From assembly GCA_045643125.1 (NCBI GenBank), contig JAZUKE010000036.1:1-64000 (forward strand): a DNA stretch of 64,000 nt. Reading direction: 5' to 3'. Positions 8,422-17,660 of this stretch are shown piece by piece. The position numbers and the translations under genes were made by a program. The notes beneath the pieces were generated by a model. That model did not search any database. It saw only the letters and a list, made by a program, of their open reading frames with translations, and was not told where the DNA came from. The DNA comes from UBA1206 sp045643125 (lineage in GTDB: Bacteria > Bacillota > Clostridia > Oscillospirales > CAG-382). Within the stretch, counting starts at the first letter, position 1. The number at the start of each line of letters is the position of its first letter.

Positions 8422-9462
8422 ATGGGACTTACGGAACTGACCGCAAAACTCAAAACAAAGAATATCACGGGCGTATATTTCTTTTACGGCGACGAGGAAT
8501 ACACAAAGGATTTCTATATCCGCAAACTCCGCTCCTACTGCGATTCCGCTCCGTCGCCCGAATACGCGGACGTCGTCCTTGACGGCGCGTCCCTCACTCC
8601 CGATCTCCTCGGCGACACCATCGACACGCCCGCTTTTATGTCCGAATGGAAGATTGTCGAAGTGAACGATTTTCCGCTCAATCAGACGCCTGCCCGCCTT
8701 ACGGCGTTTGCCGACATTCTGTCGTCCGTCCCTTACGGCGTCGCCGTATTGTTCATCTACCGCGCAGGCAATTTCGATGCCTCGGTATTCACCAAGAACA
8801 AGGACGGCACGAACGAACTTGTCGATTTCTTCGCAAAGTCGTGCATAAACGTCGAATTTGAATTGCAGACCGGCGCCAAGCTGACACAATGGATATCCAA
8901 GCATTTCAAAGCAGAAAACGTGGAAATAACCGAACGCGCCGTGGACTTTCTGCCCGAATACTGCGGCAGCGATATGTATATCCTTTCGGGAGAAATAGAA
9001 AAACTCTGCTCATTTTACAACGGTCAGACGCTTACCGAAAACGACGTGAAGAACGTCTGCTGCCCGAACAGTGAATACCGCCTTTACGATATAGTGAACT
9101 GCCTTTCCTCGGGCAGCGTCAATAGACTGAAAAACGTATATGACGGACTTGTTTATTCAAAGGTCTCGCCGGAGATCATACTCGGCACGGTGTCTGGCTA
9201 TTTCTGCGATATGCTTTCGGTAAAGACCGCTATCGCCGACGGAGTGCCGCAGGCAGAAGTCAAAAAGCGTCTCGGTATGCAGGACTGGCAGTACAACCGC
9301 ACCGTAAACGCCGTAAAAAACGTATCGGCGTCGTTCATCAGCAGCGCGATCGACGAATGCCGCAGGACAGACGAAACGGTGAAAACTCATTCGTCCGATC
9401 CTTATGTGATGATAGAAATCGCACTTTTCAGGATATTGTCTTATGCAAAGAAAAACGCTTGA
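8422..9462 (+). CDS. holA: DNA polymerase III subunit delta
   Basis: This 346-residue protein matches HolA, the delta subunit of the clamp loader that opens the beta sliding clamp and helps load it onto DNA. The N-terminal signature is clear (GVYFFYGDEEYTKDFYIRKL), followed by the AAA+-like second domain and the helical collar domain with the typical segment MLSVKTAIADGVPQAEV and KRLGMQDWQ. Length is normal for the family. AGGAG overlaps the comEC stop region and lies just before the ATG. Its last 20 bases overlap the next gene. As usual for delta, no functional Walker A is present. Confidence 0.93.
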   Translation: MGLTELTAKLKTKNITGVYFFYGDEEYTKDFYIRKLRSYCDSAPSPEYADVVLDGASLTPDLLGDTIDTPAFMSEWKIVEVNDFPLNQTPARLTAFADILSSVPYGVAVLFIYRAGNFDASVFTKNKDGTNELVDFFAKSCINVEFELQTGAKLTQWISKHFKAENVEITERAVDFLPEYCGSDMYILSGEIEKLCSFYNGQTLTENDVKNVCCPNSEYRLYDIVNCLSSGSVNRLKNVYDGLVYSKVSPEIILGTVSGYFCDMLSVKTAIADGVPQAEVKKRLGMQDWQYNRTVNAVKNVSASFISSAIDECRRTDETVKTHSSDPYVMIEIALFRILSYAKKNA

Positions 9463-10039
9463 ACTGTCTTACCCAATAGTCGTTGAGGGTAAATACGACA
9501 AAATAAGGCTTGCAGGTTTTGTTTCGTCGCCGATAATCACGCTCGGCGGATTTTCGGCTTTCAATTCAAAAGAAACGATCGAAACCCTCAGAACCTTCGG
9601 CAAAAACGGGCTTATCATACTCACCGACAGCGACAAAGCCGGAGTGTTCATCAGAGGAAAACTCAAAGGACTGCTCGGGAACGTAAAACTGATAAACGTC
9701 TATACTCCCGTCATAAAAGGCAGCGATTCAAGGCGCAATCACGTCGTAAAGGACGGTGTCCTCGGCGTGGAAAGCGTTGACAGCGATATCCTTTACGATC
9801 TGCTGAAACCGCTTGAAAATCAAACTCCGAAAAAAGCTTTTCTTACAAGGAGCGTCGCTTTTGCCGACGGTATCTGCGGCAGAAACGAAAGCTCGGTCAT
9901 ACGCAAAAAGCTGTGCCGTGAATTCGCCATCCCCGAATCGGTGAACGCAAATATGCTCATCGAATACATAAACGCCTTTGTAAGCGAAGACGATTACCGC
10001 AAAACGCTCGAAAACGTCGCAAAGGAGCAAACCAAATGA
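9443..10039 (+). CDS. Toprim-domain protein, ribonuclease M5-like
   Basis: This 198-residue protein has an N-terminal toprim domain: VVEGKYD supplies the catalytic glutamate and LILTDSDKAG the DxD pair. RNase M5 matures 5S rRNA in Firmicutes and has the same layout, including the conserved G-rich LGGFSAFN region. The C-terminal half (about 100-198) fits the accessory domain of this family. It starts inside holA and overlaps mtaB by four bases, so translation is probably coupled. No 5S gene lies in the window. Other small toprim nucleases remain possible, so I leave the symbol empty. Confidence 0.8.
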   Translation: MQRKTLELSYPIVVEGKYDKIRLAGFVSSPIITLGGFSAFNSKETIETLRTFGKNGLIILTDSDKAGVFIRGKLKGLLGNVKLINVYTPVIKGSDSRRNHVVKDGVLGVESVDSDILYDLLKPLENQTPKKAFLTRSVAFADGICGRNESSVIRKKLCREFAIPESVNANMLIEYINAFVSEDDYRKTLENVAKEQTK

Positions 10040-11310
10040 AAACCGTTTCATTCTGTTCTCTCGGCTGCCGTGTCAATCAATACGAAATACAGTCGCTTCG
10101 GGAACAATTCATACAAAACGGCTATACCGTCGTTCCGTTCGGAAAGGAATGTGACGTTGCCGTCATAAACACCTGCGCCGTCACAAAGGAAAGCGAAAAA
10201 AAGTCGCGTCACACGATCTCTTATGCGTCCAAATATGCGTCAAAGGTCGTCGTTACCGGCTGTTTTGCCGAGCTTTGCCGCAAAAACGGCGATATGCCGG
10301 AACACGTCTGGTATCTCGGCGGATGCAGTATGAGGGACAGACTGTTTGATATTTCCGAAGGAAGATTCACGGACTACGCCGAAAAAACCGCATACGAGCC
10401 GCTTTCGATAGGCAATACCGGCTCGCTCCCCAACGAACGCTTCCGCGCCTACGTCAAGATAGAGGACGGCTGCAACGGAAGATGCGCCTACTGCATAATA
10501 CCGAGCCTTCGCGGAAAGTCTTATGCGAGGGACGAATCGGACATAATCGAAGAAATAAAGCGTCTTTCCGCCGTCGGCGTTTCGGAAATAATACTTACGG
10601 GCATAGAGGTGTCGGATTACGGTTCGTCAGCCCTCTGCTCACTCATAAAAAAGACGTCCGAAATAGACGGCATAAAGCGCATCCGCCTCGGTTCTCTCAA
10701 CCCGAACACCGTAAAGGACGAATTCATCGAGTGCATAAAATCGACTCCCTCGTTCTGCCGCCACCTGCATTTGTCGGTGCAGTCGGGCTGCACTCCCGTG
10801 CTGAACGCGATGAAACGTCCCTACAACGCGGACAAGCTGAAAAGCGTGATCGCTTCTTTATACAAAGAAATTCCAGACATTATGTTAACTGCTGATGTCA
10901 TTTCAGGCTTTCCCGGTGAAACCGAAGAAAACTTTGAAGAAACGCTTGAATTCATAAAGCAGAGCCGTTTTATGCACGTCCACGCCTTCCCCTATTCCGT
11001 CCGTCCCGGAACGGTCGCCGCGGAAATGGATCATCAGATACCCGAATGTATCAAAAAGGAGCGCAATCTGAAGATCATCGAAGAATCCGAGAAGATAAAA
11101 AAAGAGATCGCTTCGTCTTTGACGGGCACACAAGTTGAAATATTGGTAGAAAAGAACGTTTCGTTTGTCGCCTACGGTCACACCGACGGATTTATGGAAG
11201 CAAAGATAGAAAATTCGTCGGCAAAAAGCGGTTCATACGTCGTCTGCACCGTGACGGGATATGACGGCGCACTTATATGCAGGGAGGAAAAACGATGGAA
11301 AACGATCTGA
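10036..11310 (+). CDS. mtaB: tRNA t6A37 methylthiotransferase MtaB
   Basis: This 424-residue radical-SAM enzyme converts t6A37 to ms2t6A37 in tRNAs reading ANN codons. The N-terminal UPF0004 domain carries the cysteines for the auxiliary iron-sulfur cluster (SLGCRVNQYE, NTCAVT, VTGCFAE). The radical-SAM domain has CNGRCAYC, the CxxxCxxC motif, at about residue 140-150. A short C-terminal TRAM-like segment ends the protein. The NQYE variant of the N-terminal motif and the overall length favour MtaB over MiaB. AAAGGAG lies before the ATG, which overlaps the toprim gene. The 3' end overlaps the next gene by 16 bases. Confidence 0.95.
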   Translation: MKTVSFCSLGCRVNQYEIQSLREQFIQNGYTVVPFGKECDVAVINTCAVTKESEKKSRHTISYASKYASKVVVTGCFAELCRKNGDMPEHVWYLGGCSMRDRLFDISEGRFTDYAEKTAYEPLSIGNTGSLPNERFRAYVKIEDGCNGRCAYCIIPSLRGKSYARDESDIIEEIKRLSAVGVSEIILTGIEVSDYGSSALCSLIKKTSEIDGIKRIRLGSLNPNTVKDEFIECIKSTPSFCRHLHLSVQSGCTPVLNAMKRPYNADKLKSVIASLYKEIPDIMLTADVISGFPGETEENFEETLEFIKQSRFMHVHAFPYSVRPGTVAAEMDHQIPECIKKERNLKIIEESEKIKKEIASSLTGTQVEILVEKNVSFVAYGHTDGFMEAKIENSSAKSGSYVVCTVTGYDGALICREEKRWKTI

Positions 11311-12332
11311 TAAATGCTTTTTTGCCTGCCGGTGTCGCAGGCAGAGACGGTGCGGGAGTTTCTGTCCTCAAAACGGATATCGCCCCGATCTTTGCGCTTT
11401 TCAGGGCTTTTGCCGAACGGAGCGGTGCGGAAAGCGGAGTCGTTTATCCTTACGAGCTTGACCGTTACACCGTATACAAGAAGAAAAAGAGCTTTTTCCG
11501 TCCGACAGACGTCATTTACACGGCTGATTTCATCACGTCGAACAAAAAAACGGCAAAAAAAGCCGATCATTACATCGGCGGGCTTTATTCTCTTTACGTT
11601 TCGTGCCGTTCGTTCACCATTGATACTTCACTTATCGGCGAGAACGACATAAATATTTTGAGCGAAAGAATATATTTCGTCATCCCGAAAGGCAAGACCG
11701 GGCTCATAAAAAAGATCGCGTCTTTCACGTCGGGGCTTCGCAAATGCGGTGTCGTCACCTCCGACGGAATGATACGTTTTATAAGGAACGGCATTGCCGA
11801 CGAATTTTCGTCGTCGCTCGTCCCCTGTGTCGAACCTCTGACGCACGAAATTGATTCACCGTACGATTTCAACGTCGGATGCTTTGCGGCATTTGAAAAA
11901 CTCCTTGAAAAAAAGTCAAAATACCGCTTCCCGTATCCTAACGAAAAACTGCATTATTCCGACAGATTTTCATATAAACTCGGCTACCTTGCGGTATCTT
12001 CGCGTGACACGTCCAACGCTCTGCACGCCTTTTACACCGAGCCGCCGATAGTATGTGCGGGTTTTCTCGTCTCCGTCATACCGATTTGGAGCGATAACGG
12101 AGTATTCCCGATCGACAGAGCTTTTTCGTATATTCCCTCACTCGAAGCGGAAGCGAACAGCCACAGCTATTTTGCCTACACCGCTTTTTACGGGAGCTTA
12201 AAAGATTATGTAAACCGCTTCCACATAATGGCATATACGGAAACGGCTGTGCCTCAATCGGACGGCGGATATATCATAATCATATCCGACACGCCGACTT
12301 CGCACAGCCACATAGGTTATCTTTTAGATTGA
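11295..12332 (+). CDS. Conserved-looking protein of unknown function
   Basis: I do not recognise this 345-residue protein. It has no signal peptide, no obvious membrane segment and no catalytic motif that I can name. The start is the ATG at 11295, eight bases after AGGGAGG; a longer form from 11277 lacks such a site. The gene begins inside mtaB and is clearly part of the same transcript, the last gene of the alaS cluster. Distinctive features are a basic patch YKKKKSFF at about residue 60, and an aromatic-rich C-terminal third ending in TSHSHIGYLLD. Its stop codon abuts the stop of the convergent kinase gene, forming TGATCA. Confidence 0.75.
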   Translation: MENDLINAFLPAGVAGRDGAGVSVLKTDIAPIFALFRAFAERSGAESGVVYPYELDRYTVYKKKKSFFRPTDVIYTADFITSNKKTAKKADHYIGGLYSLYVSCRSFTIDTSLIGENDINILSERIYFVIPKGKTGLIKKIASFTSGLRKCGVVTSDGMIRFIRNGIADEFSSSLVPCVEPLTHEIDSPYDFNVGCFAAFEKLLEKKSKYRFPYPNEKLHYSDRFSYKLGYLAVSSRDTSNALHAFYTEPPIVCAGFLVSVIPIWSDNGVFPIDRAFSYIPSLEAEANSHSYFAYTAFYGSLKDYVNRFHIMAYTETAVPQSDGGYIIIISDTPTSHSHIGYLLD

Positions 12333-13397
12333 TCAGTATTTTATTTCGCTGAGTATCTTATACATCTCGTCCCATTTTTCTTCCATATCGGCGACGAGTT
12401 TGAACTGAGTACGGGTCCTGACCAGATTATGGTCAGGGCTTTTTATACGGAAATAAACGTCGCCTTCGATATAGTCGGTCAAAAATCTCACGCCGCATTC
12501 AAGCGTCATCAGCTTAGCGCCCCACGGAAGCAGCTCGATCTCTTTTTTGGTAAGCGATTTGCCGCAGGCAACAAGGAAGCCCTCGGCGTAGGTCTTGTAA
12601 AGCGACGGAACGAAGTTGACTTTTGAAAGGTCTCTTTCGTCTTCTGCCGCGCTGCTTGCGCCGAAACGGATCGAATCGCCGAAATCGTTGACGGAAAGTC
12701 CGGGCATAACGGTGTCAAGATCAATGACGCAGAGCGCTTTGCCGGTCTTTTCGTCAAGAAGCACGTTGTTCAGCTTGGTATCGTTGTGAGTGACGCGGAG
12801 CGGTATCTCACCGGTTGCAAGAGCGTCAACGCAGACGCGGGCATCGGCTTCGCGGTCGAGCGCAAAGCGGATCTCGTCAGCCACGTCCTTCACTCTGCCG
12901 CACTTGTCCTCTTCTATCGCTTTGCGGAATTTGCGGTATCTGTCAGGCGTGTTGTGGAAATCCACGATCGTTTCGTGCAGTTTTGAAGCGTCAAAATCGG
13001 CAAGATTGCGCTGGAACATACCGAATCCGTATGCGCTTTCGTAAAAATCGCTTTCTTTTTCGACCTTTTCGAGGCAGATGCTTCCCGTGATAAAGTCGTA
13101 AACTCTCCAATAGCAGCCGTTTTCGTCCTTGTAAAAGTTTTTCCCGTCAACGGTCTTGATGACAGTCATAGCGGAACGCTTGTCTTCGACCTTTGAAGCG
13201 ATATGATCGCAGACGGCGACCACGTTTTCCATAAGCAGATCGGGACGGGTGAAAATATTGTGATTTATCTTTTGAAGAATGTATTTTCTTCCGTCTTCGC
13301 AGACGACAAGATACGTCTCGTTTATATGTCCGTTGCCGTAGCGTTCACAGCTTGCGGGGCTTGACGCAAGACAAAATTGTTTAAGAAGTTCTTTCAT
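12333..13397 (-). CDS. nahK: N-acetylhexosamine 1-kinase-like phosphotransferase
   Basis: This 354-residue kinase belongs to the aminoglycoside phosphotransferase (APH) fold. Its motifs match NahK of bifidobacteria, which phosphorylates GlcNAc or GalNAc at C1: THNDTKLNN at about residues 203-211 (catalytic aspartate about 206) and CVIDLDTVMPG at about 223-233 with the magnesium-binding aspartates. The nucleotide-loop region GNGHINETYL is near the N-terminus. It is the last gene of a minus-strand run with a GH123-like glycosidase six bases upstream, which suits a hexosamine role. GAGGTGA precedes the start. Homoserine kinase-type or other APH functions are less likely. No terminator hairpin is visible at its end. 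Confidence 0.82.
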   Translation of the reverse strand: MKELLKQFCLASSPASCERYGNGHINETYLVVCEDGRKYILQKINHNIFTRPDLLMENVVAVCDHIASKVEDKRSAMTVIKTVDGKNFYKDENGCYWRVYDFITGSICLEKVEKESDFYESAYGFGMFQRNLADFDASKLHETIVDFHNTPDRYRKFRKAIEEDKCGRVKDVADEIRFALDREADARVCVDALATGEIPLRVTHNDTKLNNVLLDEKTGKALCVIDLDTVMPGLSVNDFGDSIRFGASSAAEDERDLSKVNFVPSLYKTYAEGFLVACGKSLTKKEIELLPWGAKLMTLECGVRFLTDYIEGDVYFRIKSPDHNLVRTRTQFKLVADMEEKWDEMYKILSEIKY

Positions 13398-13403
13398 TGT
13401 GAT

Positions 13404-15104
13404 TCACCTCAAAATTATTTCTATAAGCATATCGCAGAGCTTTTCGTAATCGGTAACGCAAACGGAAAGCATTTTTTCTTTTTCAAGCACTTTTTCCTTG
13501 GTGAAGAAAGTCGAAATGTCGCTTGTCGGCATCACGCAGGCATAGACGGAAGCCATTTCTTCGTCCGTTGCTTTTTGTTTTGCCATAGTGATAAGCTCGA
13601 AAAGCTCGGAAGCGTATCTCATAGCCTTGTATCTCACCGAAAGGAGCGGTTTGCCGTTGCGCGACGGATAGACGAAGTTTATGTCGCCCGTGGGGAACGC
13701 GCTGTATTTGATATCCTTGCGCGGATCGTCGTTGAATATCGTGTAATTCCAACGGAGGAAGCCGTCAAAGCCCATAAAGGCGGTCAGCACCGGGAAATAC
13801 AGCGATTCGTAAAGCTCGCTTCTGATAAACGTATTCGGGTAATTCGGGGTGCAGCAGACGTACCACAGGAAGCGTTTGCCTTCTTTTCCGAGATACTTGC
13901 TTATAATGTCGTGTTCTCTGGTAGAACCCGCGATAAACGGTACGAAATCGTACATAAGGTCAAAGAATTTTTCGATAAAATCGGAATGATCTATTGCCGC
14001 TTTATAGCGGAAATGAGGTGCGTTTTTGTGAAGTCTCTGCAAAATGACGTTAAAGGCTTCGATATCACGGGGCTCGTCCGCGGCAACGCGCACTTTGTCG
14101 ATGAGCTTTTTGCGGATGAAATATCTTTCGAGCGCTCTTACATAGCCGTCGATCTCGGACGCTTTCTGCATAAATTTATAGGTGGAAGTCGCTTCGTCAA
14201 AGTATCTTATTCTTATTCCGTCGGGATATCTCTTTGCGGGTTTGGGGAATGCCGCGCCCGACCATATATTTGCAAGTCCGAAAACCGAAATTTCGCTGTT
14301 GATGCCGTATTTGAAGCAGAGGTCGATATATCTCTGCATCGCGGAATAGTCATAGGAGAAACGTCCGTTGGCACGTTTGGTGACTTTTATCATCGAATAT
14401 TCAAACATATTCGCTTTATCCGGAGACCCTATACAGCCCTGACCCGACCAGGGGATCTCGCTTGCAACGACGGTGACGGCTTTCTGTCCGAGGTCGGCAA
14501 GCGTCTTGACGTAGCCTTCAAGCACTTCAAAATGCGCGTCGCTGAACATCGGAACTTCGTGTTTGCGCGCAAGGTTGGACGAATGCTGCCACAGATCGAG
14601 ATAATATTTGAAATCCTTGCCGTCGGGGAGCGTGATATCTATCACGTTCAGTTTGATCTTGTCGGAAGACCATTCGGCTTCGTCGCTGAACATAAAGCTG
14701 ACGTAAGTGTTTATTGCAATTTCTTCGCTCTTGCTGTTTTCGTCAATATCGACGTCCACCCAAAGGGCTGCCGGCTTATTTGCGGTAAGCTCGATAAATC
14801 TGTCTTCGAGCAGGATATCGCAAGCCGCGGGACGTCCGGGGTCGTCGGGAATATAGCCTTCGGGATATACGGTCACTTTGTTCGCGCTCTTTATGTCAAG
14901 GCGGTAGGAATTGCAGTTGCACACCTGACGGTAGTACAGCGTTCCGTCGGTGCGGATGACGGAATCCTCGTCCGAAAGGACGATTATCTGGAACGACGCT
15001 TTGCGGTTTCTTACGGTTTTGACTTCATTTATCTGACGAATGGAATCAAAATCGGCATCTTCTCTCAATTTGAAAAGGCAATCGGTAAGTTTGATTTTAA
15101 GCAT
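13404..15104 (-). CDS. DUF4091 / GH123-like glycoside hydrolase
   Basis: This 566-residue protein resembles the GH123-like DUF4091 family. GH123 enzymes are beta-N-acetylgalactosaminidases that act by substrate assistance. Visible family features are the beta-rich N-terminal part (about 1-200), then DLWQHSSNLARKHEVP and the barrel with VASEIPWSGQGC, VRVAADEPRD (the paired acidic region expected at the active site), and WYVCCTPNYPNTFIRS toward the end. No signal peptide is present, so it is predicted to be cytoplasmic and to act on imported oligosaccharides. CGGAGT precedes the ATG. It sits between an FAD enzyme and the hexosamine kinase. The precise substrate is inferred, not shown. Confidence 0.78.
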   Translation of the reverse strand: MLKIKLTDCLFKLREDADFDSIRQINEVKTVRNRKASFQIIVLSDEDSVIRTDGTLYYRQVCNCNSYRLDIKSANKVTVYPEGYIPDDPGRPAACDILLEDRFIELTANKPAALWVDVDIDENSKSEEIAINTYVSFMFSDEAEWSSDKIKLNVIDITLPDGKDFKYYLDLWQHSSNLARKHEVPMFSDAHFEVLEGYVKTLADLGQKAVTVVASEIPWSGQGCIGSPDKANMFEYSMIKVTKRANGRFSYDYSAMQRYIDLCFKYGINSEISVFGLANIWSGAAFPKPAKRYPDGIRIRYFDEATSTYKFMQKASEIDGYVRALERYFIRKKLIDKVRVAADEPRDIEAFNVILQRLHKNAPHFRYKAAIDHSDFIEKFFDLMYDFVPFIAGSTREHDIISKYLGKEGKRFLWYVCCTPNYPNTFIRSELYESLYFPVLTAFMGFDGFLRWNYTIFNDDPRKDIKYSAFPTGDINFVYPSRNGKPLLSVRYKAMRYASELFELITMAKQKATDEEMASVYACVMPTSDISTFFTKEKVLEKEKMLSVCVTDYEKLCDMLIEIILR

Positions 15105-15107
15105 TTT

Positions 15108-16706
15108 TTACTCCGTTCTGCGGTCTGCAATATATGCTTCCGCACATTTTATTCCGTCGGACGCCGCCGACATTATGCCGCCGGCATAACCGGCGCCTTC
15201 GCCTGCGGGATACAGACCTTTTATTTTGGTCTGCATTGTATATGGATCTCTCACGCATCTCACGGGGCAGGTGCTTCGGGATTCGACTCCGGTCAGCACC
15301 GCGTCGGAAGACGCAAAGCCGGGGATCCGGTTATCTAAAAGTTTTATTCCCTCTTTCAGCGTTTCGCAAACGAAAGGAGGAAGCACGTCGTTGAGGTCTG
15401 CGCCCGTCACTCCGCGCGGATAAGTAGGTGTCACGCTGCCGAAAGCGTTTGTTTTTCTGCCCTTCAAAAAGTCGCCGACCGTCTGGGCAGGTGCTTTGTA
15501 GTCACCGCCGCCGATTTCGTACGCTTTTTGCTCCAGCTTCCGCTGAAACTCCACGCCGTCAAGCGGCTTGCCGCCTCCGATATCCGTCTTTTCGACGCTT
15601 ACGAGCAGCGCCGAATTGGCGTTTTCGCCGTCACGCGAATGAAAACTCATTCCGTTGGTGACAACTCCGTTCTTTTCGCTTGCCGCAGCGACGACTCTGC
15701 CGCCCGGGCACATACAGAACGTATACAGTGCCCTGCCGTTTTTCGTGTGGGCGACCGCCTTGTATTCCGCGTTCGGCAAAAAAGGCGAGGACGCAAAGCT
15801 GTGATAACGCGCTTTGTTTATGTCCTTTTGCCGATGCTCTATCCTCACGCCGACCGAAAACGGTTTCTGCTCCATTTCGATTTCCTTTGAAGCAAGCATC
15901 TCAAAGGTGTCACGCGCAGAATGTCCGATGCAGAGGAAGACGGAATCCGTAACGATCTTTTCGCTGCCGTTAAGCATCACACCGGTGATCGCGTCGCCGT
16001 CGATTTCGATATCGGTCAGCCTGCAGCCAAAACGGAATTCGCCGCCGAGTTTTTTGATGTGTTCACGAATATTCGTTATCACGCCTCGCAGCAGATCGGT
16101 GCCGATATGCGGATGCGACAGATAGAGTATTTCATCGGGAGCGCCGAAGAGGACGAATTGTTCAAGCACATAGGCGCATCTGTTGTCTTTGTCCTTGATG
16201 AGCGTCGTCAGTTTGCCGTCCGAAAACGCTCCTGCGCCGCCTTCGCCGAACTGTATGTTGCTTTCGGTGTCAAGGCTGCCCGTCGCGTTGAATAACGACA
16301 CCTTTTCGGCACGCTTTTCCATTTCGTCGCCGCGTTCGACAATTATCGGCTTATATCCGCTTTGTGCAAGCAGCAGCGAACAGAATATTCCGGCAGGTCC
16401 GAAGCCCACGACCACGGGGCGGAACGACGTCACCTTTGTCACCGGAGGAAAAACGTACTCTTTTTTGACGAACGGATAAACGATCTCTGCTTTTGCGTTT
16501 TTCGCAAAGGCGCTTTCATTTTTCAGTTCAACGTCGGCGTTTATTATCCAGCTGAGCTGCTTTCCGCGTCTTGCGTCAAGCGACTTTGAACTTATGCGAA
16601 GCGACACTATATCGCTTTCATCGCAGGAAAATACGTTTTTTATCCGCGTCGTCAGGTCGTTTCGCGTATACGACGGGGCGAAGACGAGGTTTTTTACCCG
16701 TATCAT
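15108..16706 (-). CDS. FAD-dependent oxidoreductase, COG2509 type
   Basis: This 532-residue flavoprotein matches the uncharacterised NAD(P)/FAD-dependent dehydrogenases of the COG2509 type. After an N-terminal small domain (about 1-85), a Rossmann FAD-binding motif appears (VVGFGPAGIFCSLLLAQSG). The family stretch SNIQFGEGGAGAFSDGKLTT follows, then CPGGRVVAAASEKNGVVTNGMS and, at the C-terminus, GLYPAGEGAGYAGGIMSAA, which contacts FAD. The reaction is unknown. The start codon overlaps the stop of the upstream isomerase (ATGA) with no clear ribosome binding site, implying translational coupling. This family is often a stand-alone housekeeping gene, so a part in hexosamine use is not certain. 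Confidence 0.88.
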   Translation of the reverse strand: MIRVKNLVFAPSYTRNDLTTRIKNVFSCDESDIVSLRISSKSLDARRGKQLSWIINADVELKNESAFAKNAKAEIVYPFVKKEYVFPPVTKVTSFRPVVVGFGPAGIFCSLLLAQSGYKPIIVERGDEMEKRAEKVSLFNATGSLDTESNIQFGEGGAGAFSDGKLTTLIKDKDNRCAYVLEQFVLFGAPDEILYLSHPHIGTDLLRGVITNIREHIKKLGGEFRFGCRLTDIEIDGDAITGVMLNGSEKIVTDSVFLCIGHSARDTFEMLASKEIEMEQKPFSVGVRIEHRQKDINKARYHSFASSPFLPNAEYKAVAHTKNGRALYTFCMCPGGRVVAAASEKNGVVTNGMSFHSRDGENANSALLVSVEKTDIGGGKPLDGVEFQRKLEQKAYEIGGGDYKAPAQTVGDFLKGRKTNAFGSVTPTYPRGVTGADLNDVLPPFVCETLKEGIKLLDNRIPGFASSDAVLTGVESRSTCPVRCVRDPYTMQTKIKGLYPAGEGAGYAGGIMSAASDGIKCAEAYIADRRTE

Positions 16707-17545
16707 TGTTTGGATATTTCAAACGTAACGGGGCGGACGCGGTTTTCGAGGCAGAGATGATTTGCTTTTATGTCGGAAGGAGTTATGTCTCTGAATCTTT
16801 CGATCTTATGACCGACTTTGAGCGAGTTTACTTCGTAAAGGATAGGGCCGTTATAGCCTATTTCGTCAAGGCAGTCGAACAGCTCGTTCCAATCAATGTC
16901 GCCTTCACCGGGGAGCCAATGGCGTTCGTCGATGAAGTTATAGTCGGAAATATGGGTAGTCACTATCTTGCTTCCGACATTGCGGACGAAATCGGATATT
17001 TTTTCGCCGAGCAGATGGTTGGTGTCGAAGCAGACGCGGAGTCTGTCATCGACGGAAACGAGGTCGAGCAGTTCTTTACTGCAATTTCCGAGACAAGTTC
17101 TCGGCAGGTCTTCGACGGCGATGGTCGAGCCGAAGGCTGCGGCGTATTCGGCAAGCTCGCAAAGCGACTTTTTGGATGCCTCGATCCTTGCCGGTCTGTC
17201 GCTTTCCGCAATAGGTTCGCCGCTTGCGTGAAGCACGAACAGCTTGATGCCGCATTCGGATGCTTCTTTGATGTGCTTTTTCTGATATTCGACGGCAAAG
17301 ACGCGCTTTGCTTCGTCGGTCGCGGAAACGTCGTAAAGTTCAAAAGGTCCGAAACGGAGGTGGAAGCTGTTGATGCGAAGTCCCGCTTCGGCGGCGGAAG
17401 CGACGGCTTTTTTTATATCGAGGTTCTCAAAATCTCTGCCGCCGGGAGAGAGTTCAAGGCAGTCGATACCGCTTTTTTTATATTCGGGATAAAGAGCGAT
17501 GATCTCATCGTTCACACCGCGTGAATAACCTGTTTCGCGTTTCAT
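16703..17545 (-). CDS. Sugar phosphate isomerase/epimerase, TIM barrel
   Basis: This 280-residue protein belongs to the xylose isomerase-like/AP endonuclease 2 TIM-barrel family. Metal-site segments are visible: IAVEDLPRTCLGN, VCFDTNHLLGE, HISDYNFIDERHWLPGEGDIDW and ILYEVNSLK near the end, providing the usual Glu-Asp-His-Glu set. The ATG at 17545 is chosen because GAGAGGTG lies just ahead; longer frames lack such a site. It is the first gene of the four-gene minus-strand operon ending with the kinase at 12333 and has a plausible promoter at 17578-17606. Substrate is unknown; an inosose, ketose or keto-sugar are all options in this family. Confidence 0.85.
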   Translation of the reverse strand: MKRETGYSRGVNDEIIALYPEYKKSGIDCLELSPGGRDFENLDIKKAVASAAEAGLRINSFHLRFGPFELYDVSATDEAKRVFAVEYQKKHIKEASECGIKLFVLHASGEPIAESDRPARIEASKKSLCELAEYAAAFGSTIAVEDLPRTCLGNCSKELLDLVSVDDRLRVCFDTNHLLGEKISDFVRNVGSKIVTTHISDYNFIDERHWLPGEGDIDWNELFDCLDEIGYNGPILYEVNSLKVGHKIERFRDITPSDIKANHLCLENRVRPVTFEISKQ

Positions 17546-17577
17546 AAAAACACCTCTCATACGATTTAGTTTATAAC

Positions 17578-17606
17578 ATATTATCACAACACACAACAAA
17601 AATCAA
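17578..17606 (-). promoter_or_regulatory. Promoter of the hexosamine-type operon
   Basis: Minus strand TTGATT (17601-17606), 17 bases, TAATAT (17578-17583) with TGA before the -10. It sits directly beside the terminator hairpin at 17610-17647. Confidence 0.5.
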
Positions 17607-17609
17607 GTA

Positions 17610-17647
17610 AAAAAAAGTCCGTTTGCGTGAAAGCAAACAGACTTTTT
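17610..17647 (-). terminator. Terminator of the sugar-binding protein transcript
   Basis: A 10-bp stem with one mismatch (17617-17626 with 17633-17642) closes a GTGAAA loop and is flanked by A and T runs, so it can act on both strands. On the minus strand it follows the stop of the solute-binding protein at 17661. Confidence 0.8.
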
Positions 17648-17660
17648 CGCTTATTGCGCT

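Noticed and set aside
9443..10039. Primase-like or topoisomerase-like toprim protein
   Set aside because: Length and the N-terminal placement of the toprim domain fit the RNase M5 group much better.
12327..12338. TGATCA at the meeting of two convergent stop codons as a possible regulatory site
   Set aside because: It follows simply from two TGA stop codons placed tail to tail.
13377..15338. Open frame of 653 codons opposite the GH123-like gene
   Set aside because: No recognisable motif and no start site signal. The codon bias of this genome leaves few stops on the opposite strand, which also explains long antisense frames at 4781-6445, 20386-21978 and 21923-22972.
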